DNA of 64,000 nucleotides from Pyruvatibacter mobilis (GTDB lineage: Bacteria; Pseudomonadota; Alphaproteobacteria; CGMCC-115125): assembly GCF_012848855.1 (NCBI RefSeq), contig NZ_CP051630.1:2583501-2647500 (forward strand). The letters are read 5' to 3'. Position 1 is the first letter of the stretch; every line of letters begins with the position of its first letter. The translations under genes were made by a program, and so were the position numbers. The notes under the pieces were generated by a model. That model saw only the letters and a program-made list of their open reading frames with translations. It did not search any database and had not been told where the DNA came from. Below are positions 55,394 to 63,379 of this stretch, in pieces.

Positions 55394-55478
55394 CTGCGGC
55401 TCCTTTGCGCCGGTCCGGCGGCGCACCTCACTATCAGTCCCTGAGACAATAGCCCACTCCCTCGACTCCGTCCAGTTT

Positions 55479-55506
55479 TTGGACTATAGAGTTTATTTAT
55501 TGGACT
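55479..55506. promoter_or_regulatory. Candidate HxlR operator, direct repeats
   Basis: TTGGACT occurs at 55479-55485 and again at 55500-55506, exactly 21 bases apart, in an unusually AT-rich tract between the divergent HxlR and molybdoenzyme genes. Two helical turns place both copies on one DNA face. The downstream copy is 24 bases before the ATG at 55531 and would block the ribosome-binding/promoter area. Binding is inferred. Confidence 0.5.
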
Positions 55507-55530
55507 TACATATCAGGGAGGCCGTGCGTC

Positions 55531-57822
55531 ATGCCCGCACCTGTGCCATTCGATCCGCAAGACATTGCCAACGCCAAATACGAAGAACGCCCCGTCCGCG
55601 AGGGCGTCACCACAAAGCGCACGATCTGCGCGTCATGCGACATTGCCTGCAGCGTCGTCACGGAATCCATGAAGGGCCGCGTGGTCAAGGTCCGCTCCTC
55701 GGACAACCCCATCTTCCGTGACAATATCTGCATGAAAGGCATCGTCGCGCCCAAGGGCTTCGCTCATCCCTCCCGCATCCTGCACCCGCTGAAGCGCGTC
55801 GGCGAACGCGGCTCGGGCAAGTGGGAGCAGGTGACCTGGGAAGAGGCGATGACCGACATCGGCACACGCCTCAAGAAAATCATCGCCGAGCACGGGCCGG
55901 AAGCCTGGGCCGTGTCCACCAGCCAGTGGAACACCGGCACCGATCACGGGCTCGGCCGCCGCATCATGAACCATGTGGGCTCACCCAACTGGATCAGCGG
56001 CGTGGCGCTGTGCGCCGGCAATACGGCCGCCGTCAGCAAGTTCACCTATGGCTGGTTTCCCATGGGCGACTTCAACAACACCAAGTGCATCGTGCTGATG
56101 GGCCATAACCCCCGCCGCCACAGCTGGACGCCGATGTACACCTATATCCGCGCCGCCCAGGCGCGCGGGGCCAAGCTCATCGTCATGGATCCGCGCCGCA
56201 GCTCCAGCGCCGAGCGCGCCGACATCTGGCTGCCGCTCAAGGTGGGCAGCGATGCGGCCATGATGTTCGGCTGGCTGAAGGTCATCATCGACGAAGAGCT
56301 TTACGACAAGGACTTCGTCGCCAACTGGACCATCGGATTCGAGGACCTGAAGAAGCGCGTCGACGAGTTTCCGCTGGAGCGTGTTGCGAAACTGACGGGC
56401 TGTGAGCCGGAAATGATTGCCAAGGCGGCGCGCATGTATGCCACCGAAGGCCCGTCGGTCATTCCTTGGACGCCGATCACCGACATGCAGCGCAACAGCA
56501 CGTCGGGAATCCGCCTGCAGGGCATCCTGCGCTCCATCTGCGGCTATATCGACGTGCCGGGCGGCGAGACGCTTCAGGGCTTCAACCCGGACATCATTCC
56601 GGAATCCGACATCGAGATGCATCACGTCCTGTCGGATGAGCAGAAAGCCAAGCAGCTCGGCTCGAAGAACCACCCCGCCTTCACCTATCGCGGCCAGGCC
56701 GCCTTCAGCGAACCGATGAAGCGCGTTTATGGCCGGGAATATTCCAACATCGCCACCGGCAGCTACATGGCCACCCCGTCGGAAACCTTCCGCGCCATGG
56801 CAGGCGAAGGCGAGTATCCGGTGAAGGCGTTCTTCTTCCTCGGTAACAATCCGCTGATGAGCTACGCCAACATGCCGCTCATCCTCAAGGCGATGATGAA
56901 CCAGGATCTCATTGTCGCCCATGAGCAGTTCATGACGCCGTCCGCCCAGCTTGCCGACTACATTATGCCCGCCGACAGCTGGCTCGAACGGCCCCTGATC
57001 CACGACATGTTCGCGTGGCTGTCGACGGTGCGGTTCTCGGAGAAATCCATGGAGCCGCCCGGTGAGTGCAAGAGCACGTTCGAGTTCTGGAAACACATTG
57101 CCGGCGCGCTCGACCGGCCGGAGCTTGTGCCCTGGGACACGCTCGAGGACTTTTACGATTACCGCGTTGCCGCTACGGGCATGTCCTTTGCCGAGCTGGT
57201 GAAATCCACCGACGTTCACTTCAAGATGCCGGAGTTCCGCCAGTACGAAAAGCGTGGTTTCGCCACGCCGAGCGGCAAGGTGGAACTCAAGTCATCCGTG
57301 CTTGAGAGCCTCGGCTTTGATCCCCTGCCCTATTTCCGCGAGGACCCGCCTGAGGACAAGGACTACCCACTGAAGATGTTCACCGGCGTGCGTGAGGACG
57401 GCTTCTTCCAGACAGCCCATCGGCACATCCCGGAGATGCGGAAGCGTCATCCGGAGCCCGAGGCCTTTCTGAGCCCCGGTACCGCTGGCCGGCTTGGCCT
57501 GGCGGAAGGCGACTGGGTCTATGTTGAAAACAAGCTTGGCCGCATCAAAGCCAAGCTGGCCATCAAGGACGCCATGCCGGACGAGCTGGTCCGTGTGCCG
57601 CATGGCTGGTGGAAGCCGGAAATGCAGCAGGGGGCTGGCCAGTTGAGCGGCGCGCACGATTATGCGGACGCACAGCTCTGCCGTGATGATGATGACTATC
57701 TCGACCTTGAGCAGGGCATCCCGCACATCAAGGGCATTCCGTGCCGCGTGGTGCCGGTAACGGCTGACGCTCAGGTCACGACATCTTCTAAAGCCCGGCC
57801 TGTCATGGAGCCTGCCGAATGA
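55531..57822 (+). CDS. Molybdopterin oxidoreductase, acetylene hydratase/thiosulfate reductase-like
   Basis: 763 residues with no signal peptide, so cytoplasmic. C33, C36, C40 and C67 (C-x2-C-x3-C-x26-C) bind [4Fe-4S]. Cys161 (in GVALCAGNTAA) is the likely Mo or W ligand. The DMSO-reductase-family bis-pterin domains follow (VLMGHNPRRHSWTP, MDPRRSSSAERAD, FFFLGNNPL) with a normal C-terminal domain. Relatives include acetylene hydratase and various uncharacterised hydroxylases and dehydrogenases. No iron-sulfur or membrane-anchor subunit is adjacent, so electron transfer, if any, is unexplained. agggagg lies nine bases before the ATG. It is coupled to a small gene at 57819. Confidence 0.88.
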   Translation: MPAPVPFDPQDIANAKYEERPVREGVTTKRTICASCDIACSVVTESMKGRVVKVRSSDNPIFRDNICMKGIVAPKGFAHPSRILHPLKRVGERGSGKWEQVTWEEAMTDIGTRLKKIIAEHGPEAWAVSTSQWNTGTDHGLGRRIMNHVGSPNWISGVALCAGNTAAVSKFTYGWFPMGDFNNTKCIVLMGHNPRRHSWTPMYTYIRAAQARGAKLIVMDPRRSSSAERADIWLPLKVGSDAAMMFGWLKVIIDEELYDKDFVANWTIGFEDLKKRVDEFPLERVAKLTGCEPEMIAKAARMYATEGPSVIPWTPITDMQRNSTSGIRLQGILRSICGYIDVPGGETLQGFNPDIIPESDIEMHHVLSDEQKAKQLGSKNHPAFTYRGQAAFSEPMKRVYGREYSNIATGSYMATPSETFRAMAGEGEYPVKAFFFLGNNPLMSYANMPLILKAMMNQDLIVAHEQFMTPSAQLADYIMPADSWLERPLIHDMFAWLSTVRFSEKSMEPPGECKSTFEFWKHIAGALDRPELVPWDTLEDFYDYRVAATGMSFAELVKSTDVHFKMPEFRQYEKRGFATPSGKVELKSSVLESLGFDPLPYFREDPPEDKDYPLKMFTGVREDGFFQTAHRHIPEMRKRHPEPEAFLSPGTAGRLGLAEGDWVYVENKLGRIKAKLAIKDAMPDELVRVPHGWWKPEMQQGAGQLSGAHDYADAQLCRDDDDYLDLEQGIPHIKGIPCRVVPVTADAQVTTSSKARPVMEPAE

Positions 57823-58055
57823 CCCGCAAGAAGACCGACCACCGCAAGCAGGAGCGCATGGCGCGGCTGATGATCCGCATCGCCGCCCGCAGTTCCCGCA
57901 ACCAGACCCTGCTCGACAGGCTGTGCCGCATGGTGCTGAACCGCGCCACCGCCCTGCCGCCGGAAAAGGATTTCCTGCGCGATCCCCTGATCGATAACGA
58001 CGAGGGCTTCGATCCGGACGAACTCGACCGCTACCAGCGCGGCGAGACCGCCTGA
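57819..58055 (+). CDS. Small hypothetical protein coupled to the molybdoenzyme
   Basis: 78 residues overlapping the preceding stop by four bases (ATGA), so co-translated. The N-terminal half is strongly basic and helical (KKTDHRKQERMARLMIRIA), and the C-terminal half is acidic (DNDEGFDPDELDRYQRGE). There are no cysteines suited to a redox centre beyond one in LDRLCRMVL. I do not recognise the family. By position it may be a maturation chaperone or an accessory subunit of the enzyme. A terminator follows, so this closes the operon. Confidence 0.75.
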   Translation: MTRKKTDHRKQERMARLMIRIAARSSRNQTLLDRLCRMVLNRATALPPEKDFLRDPLIDNDEGFDPDELDRYQRGETA

Positions 58056-58069
58056 CGCCTTACCGAAGA

Positions 58070-58126
58070 GGCGGCGGGTATCCGGGGTCCCGAATGGGCC
58101 GCCCCGGGCCCGCCGCCTTTTCTTTT
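58070..58126 (+). terminator. Intrinsic terminator of the molybdoenzyme operon
   Basis: ggcggcggg (58070-58078) pairs with cccgccgcc (58109-58117), followed at once by ttttctttt. The 30-base loop can also pair internally (ccgggg/ccccgg). The remaining 150 bases up to the M20 gene end hold nothing I recognise. Confidence 0.85.
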
Positions 58127-58280
58127 GCTCTGCCTACAGAATATACCCAGCCCCGATTGCGCGGACGGTGACGTCGCTGAGCGATACGCCACGGGGGGGG
58201 ACACGCAGGGGCTGCGTTAGATCTTCCAGGCGGGACTGCCTCGGAAAATGGACCTTGTGCGCATTCTCCAGAAGTGCAGC

Positions 58281-59762
58281 CTAGTCACCTTGTATGTCCA
58301 CAGCCTCCGGAGCGAGGCTCGTCAGCAGGTGCATGTAGAAGCCGGTGCCGAGCATGAGATTGTCTACAGACAGTTTTTCGTTGGTGCCGTGCACGGTGCT
58401 GATGTCGGCGGGACCGACGATAAAGGGGTGGAAGCGGTAGGCGTTGTCGGCCACCTTGCCGTAGTGCTTGCTGTCGGTCCCGGCGACCGTAAGGCCAGGG
58501 GTGATGACGACATCGCCCAGCATCTGCCGGGTGGCGGTGGCCATGGCGTTGAAACCCTGGGTGTCGGTGCGGGCAACGGGTGACGCCGGGGTGCCGCGGC
58601 GCGCCACCACTTCCACGCGCTCGTCATTGATGGCGCGGGTGACGTGTTCCACGAGTCCTTCCACGGTGTCGCGCGGGTGCAGCCGGAAATTGACCGTCGC
58701 GGTCGCCGTGATCGGCAGGACGTTCTCCTTGATGCTGGCCGACAACATGGTGGGCGCCGTGGTGGTGCGCAGCATGGCGTTGCCCGCGGGCAGGCGCGTC
58801 AGCATGCTTTCCACCAGACCGCCAAACAGCCATTGATTAGCGAACGCCATGCGCTGGGTGAAAGGCATGTGCCGGGCGATGCTCTCATAGGCTTCGCCCG
58901 TTACCCCGTCGAGGCCACCGGGCACCGGCGACCGGGAAAGCTGCACCAGCGCCCGGGCCAGCCGAGTCACCGCCGTGTCCTGCGGCGGCAGGGAGGAATG
59001 CCCGCCTTCCGCATGGGCGATGATGTCGAGGGTCACATAGCCCTTCTCCGCCACATTGATCATGGCCACCGGCTTCGTCACGCCGGGGATCAGGCCGTCG
59101 AGGATGAAAGAGCCTTCGTCCAGCGACCAGTCCAGCTGGATCCCGCGCTCGGCCAGCAGCGCCGCAACACCGGCTGCGCCCTTCTCACCACCGATTTCTT
59201 CGTCATGGCCAAAGGAGAAGTAAACCGTCTGGCGCGGGGTGAAGCCCTGCTCCACCAGCAGTGAGACGGCCTCCATGATCGCCACCAGCGCGCCCTTGTC
59301 ATCAAGGGCACCGCGGCCCCACACAACACCATCGACGATGTCTCCCGCAAATGGCGGGTGCTGCCAATCCTCCTCCGTACCGGGAATGACCGGCACCACG
59401 TCATAATGGGCGGTCAGCAGCACGGGCTGGGCCGCGGCGTCCGTACCCGGCCAGGTCAGCAGCAGTGTGTGGCCGGCCACCTCCTCCTTGCGCATCACCG
59501 CAAGCGCATCGGCGTAGGTGTCGCCGAACCACGCCTTGAAGGCCTCGAAGGCCGCGATGTCGCCTGCGTCCGGCGCCTGACGTGAAATAGTCCGGAAGCG
59601 GATCGCTTCGGCCAGGCGTTGCGCCACCCGCTCCCGGTCAATCTCGAGCGCCACCGGCGTGCGCGCCTCATGGGCAGGCGGCGTGAACATGAGGGTGCGG
59701 ACGAGCACCACGGTCACGAGCACGAGAATGAGGGCGAGGCCCGCGAGAAGAATACGTTTCAT
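58281..59762 (-). CDS. M20 family peptidase, membrane-anchored (PM20D1/CPS1-like)
   Basis: 493 residues. An N-terminal hydrophobic anchor or uncleaved signal (LLAGLALILVLVTVVLV) places the catalytic part outside the cytoplasmic membrane. The zinc ligands and catalytic residues read LLTAHYDVVP (His, Asp), GRGALDDKGAL (bridging Asp), GHDEEIGG (catalytic Glu) and the late His in STVHGTNEKL, with HSSLPP in the dimerisation domain. Close relatives are yeast carboxypeptidase S and PM20D1, which hydrolyse peptides or N-acyl amino acids. Monocistronic. Confidence 0.9.
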   Translation of the reverse strand: MKRILLAGLALILVLVTVVLVRTLMFTPPAHEARTPVALEIDRERVAQRLAEAIRFRTISRQAPDAGDIAAFEAFKAWFGDTYADALAVMRKEEVAGHTLLLTWPGTDAAAQPVLLTAHYDVVPVIPGTEEDWQHPPFAGDIVDGVVWGRGALDDKGALVAIMEAVSLLVEQGFTPRQTVYFSFGHDEEIGGEKGAAGVAALLAERGIQLDWSLDEGSFILDGLIPGVTKPVAMINVAEKGYVTLDIIAHAEGGHSSLPPQDTAVTRLARALVQLSRSPVPGGLDGVTGEAYESIARHMPFTQRMAFANQWLFGGLVESMLTRLPAGNAMLRTTTAPTMLSASIKENVLPITATATVNFRLHPRDTVEGLVEHVTRAINDERVEVVARRGTPASPVARTDTQGFNAMATATRQMLGDVVITPGLTVAGTDSKHYGKVADNAYRFHPFIVGPADISTVHGTNEKLSVDNLMLGTGFYMHLLTSLAPEAVDIQGD

Positions 59763-59997
59763 TGTTTTTCATTTTCCGTGTTGCATCGGCGGCAGGCCCG
59801 CGACCCTATCAATGCCGATCGGTCTGTACAAAGGCCGGATGCGGCGCTGCGCCCCCGTCGCACCCCGCCGTGCCCCCGCCTTTCCGCCGCCAAACGCAAA
59901 TCATCTTGCGCGCCACATAGCTCCTGCGCGCCTAGGCACCCTTCCGCCCATGTACTAGAACCCGAAGCTGCAGCTCATTATCGAAAGGCCCGGCCTC

Positions 59998-60717
59998 ATG
60001 ATCCAGCTCGACCGTCAGGACTCAGTCTTCACCCTCACCATGGATGCGGGCGAGAACCGCTGGAACACCACCTTCGTGCGCGAGTTCGGCAAGGCGCTGG
60101 ACGAGGTGGAGGCCTCGACCGGCCCCGCGGCGCTGGTGACGCGGTCGACCGACGCCAAGTTCTTCTCAAACGGCCTTGATCTCGACTGGGTGCAGGACCC
60201 GGACGCGCATCCCGAGGGCGGTGACCGGGAAGTGTTCGGCGGCGAGTTCATGGCGCTGATGGGACGCATCATCACCCTGCCCGTGCCCACCATCTGCGCC
60301 ATCAACGGGCATGCCTTCGGGGCAGGCTTCATGTCGGCGCTGTGCCACGACATCCGTATCATGCGCGAGGATCGCGGGTTCATCTGCGCCAACGAAATGC
60401 AGATCGGCCTCAAGATCCCATCCCCGGAGCTGGCGCTGTTCCGCCACAAGCTGCCGGCCAATGCCTTTTTTGAAACCGTGCAGTTCGCCCGCCGCTGGAC
60501 GGGACCGGACGCGCAGGCCGCGGGCGTTGTGCAGCATGTGGCAGCGCTCGAAACCCTGCCCGAACTCGCCCACCAGCTTGCCGAGCAGATGGCTCCGCTC
60601 GGCGCCAACCGCGAGCTGTTCGGCGACCAGAAGGAGCGGCTCTTCGGTGAGAACGCCATTCTCAACAGCCCGCATGGCGCGGCGCACCTTCTGAAACATT
60701 CCGCCGATTACAGCTAA
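59998..60717 (+). CDS. Enoyl-CoA hydratase/isomerase family protein
   Basis: 239-residue crotonase-fold protein. The oxyanion-hole region INGHAFGAGFMSALCHD and the downstream RGFICANEMQIGLKIPSPELA resemble delta3,delta2-enoyl-CoA isomerases of the plant ECI type more than classic hydratases, because the second catalytic Glu of EchA is not in its usual place. It probably handles unsaturated fatty acyl-CoA. It is convergent with the SDR at 60733 (15 bases between stops), and no operon partner is seen. Confidence 0.82.
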   Translation: MIQLDRQDSVFTLTMDAGENRWNTTFVREFGKALDEVEASTGPAALVTRSTDAKFFSNGLDLDWVQDPDAHPEGGDREVFGGEFMALMGRIITLPVPTICAINGHAFGAGFMSALCHDIRIMREDRGFICANEMQIGLKIPSPELALFRHKLPANAFFETVQFARRWTGPDAQAAGVVQHVAALETLPELAHQLAEQMAPLGANRELFGDQKERLFGENAILNSPHGAAHLLKHSADYS

Positions 60718-60732
60718 CAGTCCGCTCAGCGC

Positions 60733-61515
60733 CTACGCGTTGCGGATCGTCAGCCCGCCATCCACGGGGATCGCCACCCCGGTCAGGTAGCTTGCCGCCG
60801 GCAGCACGACCGACAGGGTGATGTTGGCAACTTCCTCCGGCAGGCCATAGCGGCGCAGCGCCGTGCGGCGGTTGGCATAGACCTGCTTGTGTTCGTCGGG
60901 GATCGCTTCCGTGATGCCGGTGAGGATCGGGCCGGGGCAGATGCAATTGGCCGTGATGCCTTCCTTGCCGAACTCAACCGCCATCGCCCGCGTCAGCCCG
61001 ATGACGCCGTGCTTGGCAGCCACATAGGCAGAGTTGCGCGGCGTCGCGCCCAGCCCTTCGGTCGAGGCCACATTGACGATGCGAGCGGCGTCGGATCTGC
61101 GCAGCCAGGGCAGCGCCGCACTCACCAGGCGCTGGTGCGAGGTCAGCATCACACTGAGGCTCTTGTCCCAGCTGTCTTCATAGCCATCCTCACCCAGCGG
61201 TACCGGCAGGGCGAAGCCCGCATTGTTGACGACGATGTCGATGCCGCCGAATTCCTCCGCCGTCCGGGCAACCACCGCCTTGATGGCGTCCGCATCGCCC
61301 ACATCCAGCGCATGGGCGCGCGCGGTCGTGATGCCGGCCTCTTCGATCTCCGCCACCACGGCGTCGCAGGCGTCCTGACGCAGATCGGTCACCGCCACAT
61401 TGGCACCCTCGCGGGCAAACAGATGCGCCGTCGCGCGGCCCATGCCGCTGGCGGCACCGGTGATGATGGCCGTGCGGCCCTTGATCGAGCGGTCGAGAGG
61501 TTTGTAGGCGTCCAT
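60733..61515 (-). CDS. Short-chain dehydrogenase/reductase (FabG-like)
   Basis: 260 residues from the ATG at 61515, with gaaggaag five bases upstream. The motifs are AIITGAASGMGRA, NNAGFA, the catalytic Ser in NVASTEG and YVAAK (Tyr-x3-Lys); the C-terminal GVAIPVDGGLTIRN is typical of 3-oxoacyl reductase-like SDRs. The Asp after beta2 (VTDLRQDACDAV) suggests NAD. Substrate unknown. Transcribed away from the GST gene. Confidence 0.88.
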   Translation of the reverse strand: MDAYKPLDRSIKGRTAIITGAASGMGRATAHLFAREGANVAVTDLRQDACDAVVAEIEEAGITTARAHALDVGDADAIKAVVARTAEEFGGIDIVVNNAGFALPVPLGEDGYEDSWDKSLSVMLTSHQRLVSAALPWLRRSDAARIVNVASTEGLGATPRNSAYVAAKHGVIGLTRAMAVEFGKEGITANCICPGPILTGITEAIPDEHKQVYANRRTALRRYGLPEEVANITLSVVLPAASYLTGVAIPVDGGLTIRNA

Positions 61516-61664
61516 GAAAGCTTCCTTCAAATGCTTGCGCGACGCGGCGTCACCCGGAAAAGTTTTGGCAGAGCGCGCGTCAGTTGTTGCGTTCGCCCCC
61601 AGTCTAGCTGCTAAAACAGCGGTTCAAAAAACAAACTGACATCCGTCTTCGGGGGACCGCCACC

Positions 61665-62276
61665 ATGCTCAAGCTCCATTTCGCACCCAATTCGCGCGCC
61701 GGACGCATTGTCTGGCTGCTGGAAGAGCTCGGCCTGCCCTATGAGCTCAACAAGATGGCGTTTCACCCCAAGGACCTGAAGTCCGACGCGCACCGCGCCC
61801 GTCACCCGCTTGGCCGCGTGCCGGTACTGGATGACGGGGATGTGTCGATCTACGAGTCCGGCGCCATCGTCGAATACATTATTGAGCGTCACAAGAATGG
61901 CGGCCTCAAGCCCGCCGTCGAGGATGCGCGGTACCCAGACTATCTTCAGTGGTTCCATTATTGCGAAGGCATGGTGATGCCGCCGATCAATACCATCGTC
62001 GTGCAGACCATCCTGCTGCCGCCGGAGCGCCGTGACGAGACCGCGCTGGCCCAGGCACAGCGCCTGCTCACCAAGTCGCTCGCCCCCGTGGAAGAAGCGC
62101 TTCAAGGCCGCGACTATCTGATCGGTGATTTTTCCGCCGCCGACGTGATGCTCGGGCATTCGATCTTCATGGCCAATCGCATGGGCTGCGTTACCGACGA
62201 CATGCCAAACCTCAAGGCCTATGTGGCGCGCATTGCAGCGCGCCCGGCCTTCGACAAAGCCATCAACATGCAATAG
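61665..62276 (+). CDS. Glutathione S-transferase family protein
   Basis: 203 residues. The thioredoxin-like N-terminal domain carries LHFAPNSRAGRIVWLLEELG (Ser/Arg at the catalytic turn, as in beta and theta-like GSTs), HPLGRVPVLDDGD with the cis-Pro and YESGAIVEYI for glutathione gamma-glutamyl binding. An all-helical C-terminal domain includes DYLIGDFSAADVMLG, the N-capping box. It is followed 28 bases later by an unrecognised gene and then DUF2855, probably one transcript. Confidence 0.9.
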   Translation: MLKLHFAPNSRAGRIVWLLEELGLPYELNKMAFHPKDLKSDAHRARHPLGRVPVLDDGDVSIYESGAIVEYIIERHKNGGLKPAVEDARYPDYLQWFHYCEGMVMPPINTIVVQTILLPPERRDETALAQAQRLLTKSLAPVEEALQGRDYLIGDFSAADVMLGHSIFMANRMGCVTDDMPNLKAYVARIAARPAFDKAINMQ

Positions 62277-62304
62277 CGCCTGAAGGGCGCGCGCGGGAGG
62301 TTCC

Positions 62305-63339
62305 ATGTCCGGCTCAGAGACGGCGATCGAGGCGCAGGCCTATATCCACCATCAATATCTGCTCGGCCTTGAGCTGATGGTGGCCACCACCAAGGGGCCG
62401 GAGGTGGTGGGCGAGTGGATGTTCCGCCTGTTCCGCCGCCAGCATGAGGAGAAATTCCTCTCGAGCTTCGAGAAGCTCGGCCTTGCGGGCCTGCCGGACG
62501 CTGTCGCGTGCGCGCGCTACCATGTGCTGTCCAACAGCATGGGCGGCGTCGCCGTCGAATACATGGAGGAAAGCGACCGCAAGGCCTGGGTGCGGTTCCG
62601 TTATCCGCGCTGGATGTATGACGGGGCCGCCATTTGCGGCATTCCGGTAGAAGCCAGCCGGGGCTTTCTGCGCGGCTGGTACGGGCAGAACGGCGTGTCG
62701 CTCAAAAACCCGCGGCTTGGGTTCGTCTGTGTGTCCGAGGACATGACCGGCGAGTTCGGCCTGTGCGGCTATTTCCGCGAATATGATCATGACCTTGGCG
62801 AGGACGAGCGGCTGCAATTCGCCCGTGATGAAGTGCCGCCGCCGTTTGATCCCGCGCAGCAGCCAGCCCCGCCTGCCGGTGACTGGTCGGCGGAGCGTCT
62901 GGCCAAGGCCAACCGCAACTACGCCATGGAATATATCCGCAACGGCATGGCCGCCCTTGAGGCTGTAATCGGGCGCGACGAAACGCTTGCCATCGCTCGC
63001 CGCGCCGCACGGCTGACCGGGCTTCAGACCTATCAGCATATCCGCGGGCTTGTCGGCGGCGTTGATGGCGATGTCACCGATGGAGTACGTTTCCTTTCCG
63101 ACGTGCTGACAGGCATGGGCGATGACTGCACAATCAGCGCCAATGACGATGGCAGCGTCACCCTCCGCCAGCAGGGCCTACGCATTTTGCGGGGGCTCGA
63201 ACCTGCCGAAGCGGAAACCTTGCTCGACGCCTGGACGGAGCTTTGGGCCGGGGCGCTTCAATCCCACCGCATCCGCAAGACGGCCAACGCTGTCCGCGAC
63301 GGGGACACGCTGATTTGGACCTTGCGCGATATCGCCTAG
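62305..63339 (+). CDS. Unrecognised 344-residue cytoplasmic protein
   Basis: gggagg lies six bases before the ATG. There is no signal peptide or membrane span. A helical N-terminal part (AYIHHQYLLGLELMVATTKG) is followed by an aromatic, beta-rich middle (WVRFRYPRWMYDGAAICGIP, then LGFVCVSEDMTGEFGLCGYF) and a helical C-terminus ending in a conserved-looking DGDTLIWTLRDIA. The middle recalls heme-NO/4-vinyl-reductase or L-2-amino-thiazoline hydrolase-like modules, but I cannot assign it. It lies between a GST gene and a DUF2855 gene, which suggests a shared detoxification or lipid role. Confidence 0.75.
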   Translation: MSGSETAIEAQAYIHHQYLLGLELMVATTKGPEVVGEWMFRLFRRQHEEKFLSSFEKLGLAGLPDAVACARYHVLSNSMGGVAVEYMEESDRKAWVRFRYPRWMYDGAAICGIPVEASRGFLRGWYGQNGVSLKNPRLGFVCVSEDMTGEFGLCGYFREYDHDLGEDERLQFARDEVPPPFDPAQQPAPPAGDWSAERLAKANRNYAMEYIRNGMAALEAVIGRDETLAIARRAARLTGLQTYQHIRGLVGGVDGDVTDGVRFLSDVLTGMGDDCTISANDDGSVTLRQQGLRILRGLEPAEAETLLDAWTELWAGALQSHRIRKTANAVRDGDTLIWTLRDIA

Positions 63340-63379
63340 ACTGCACAAAACGACACACGCCTTTCAGGGGGGCTGCCGC

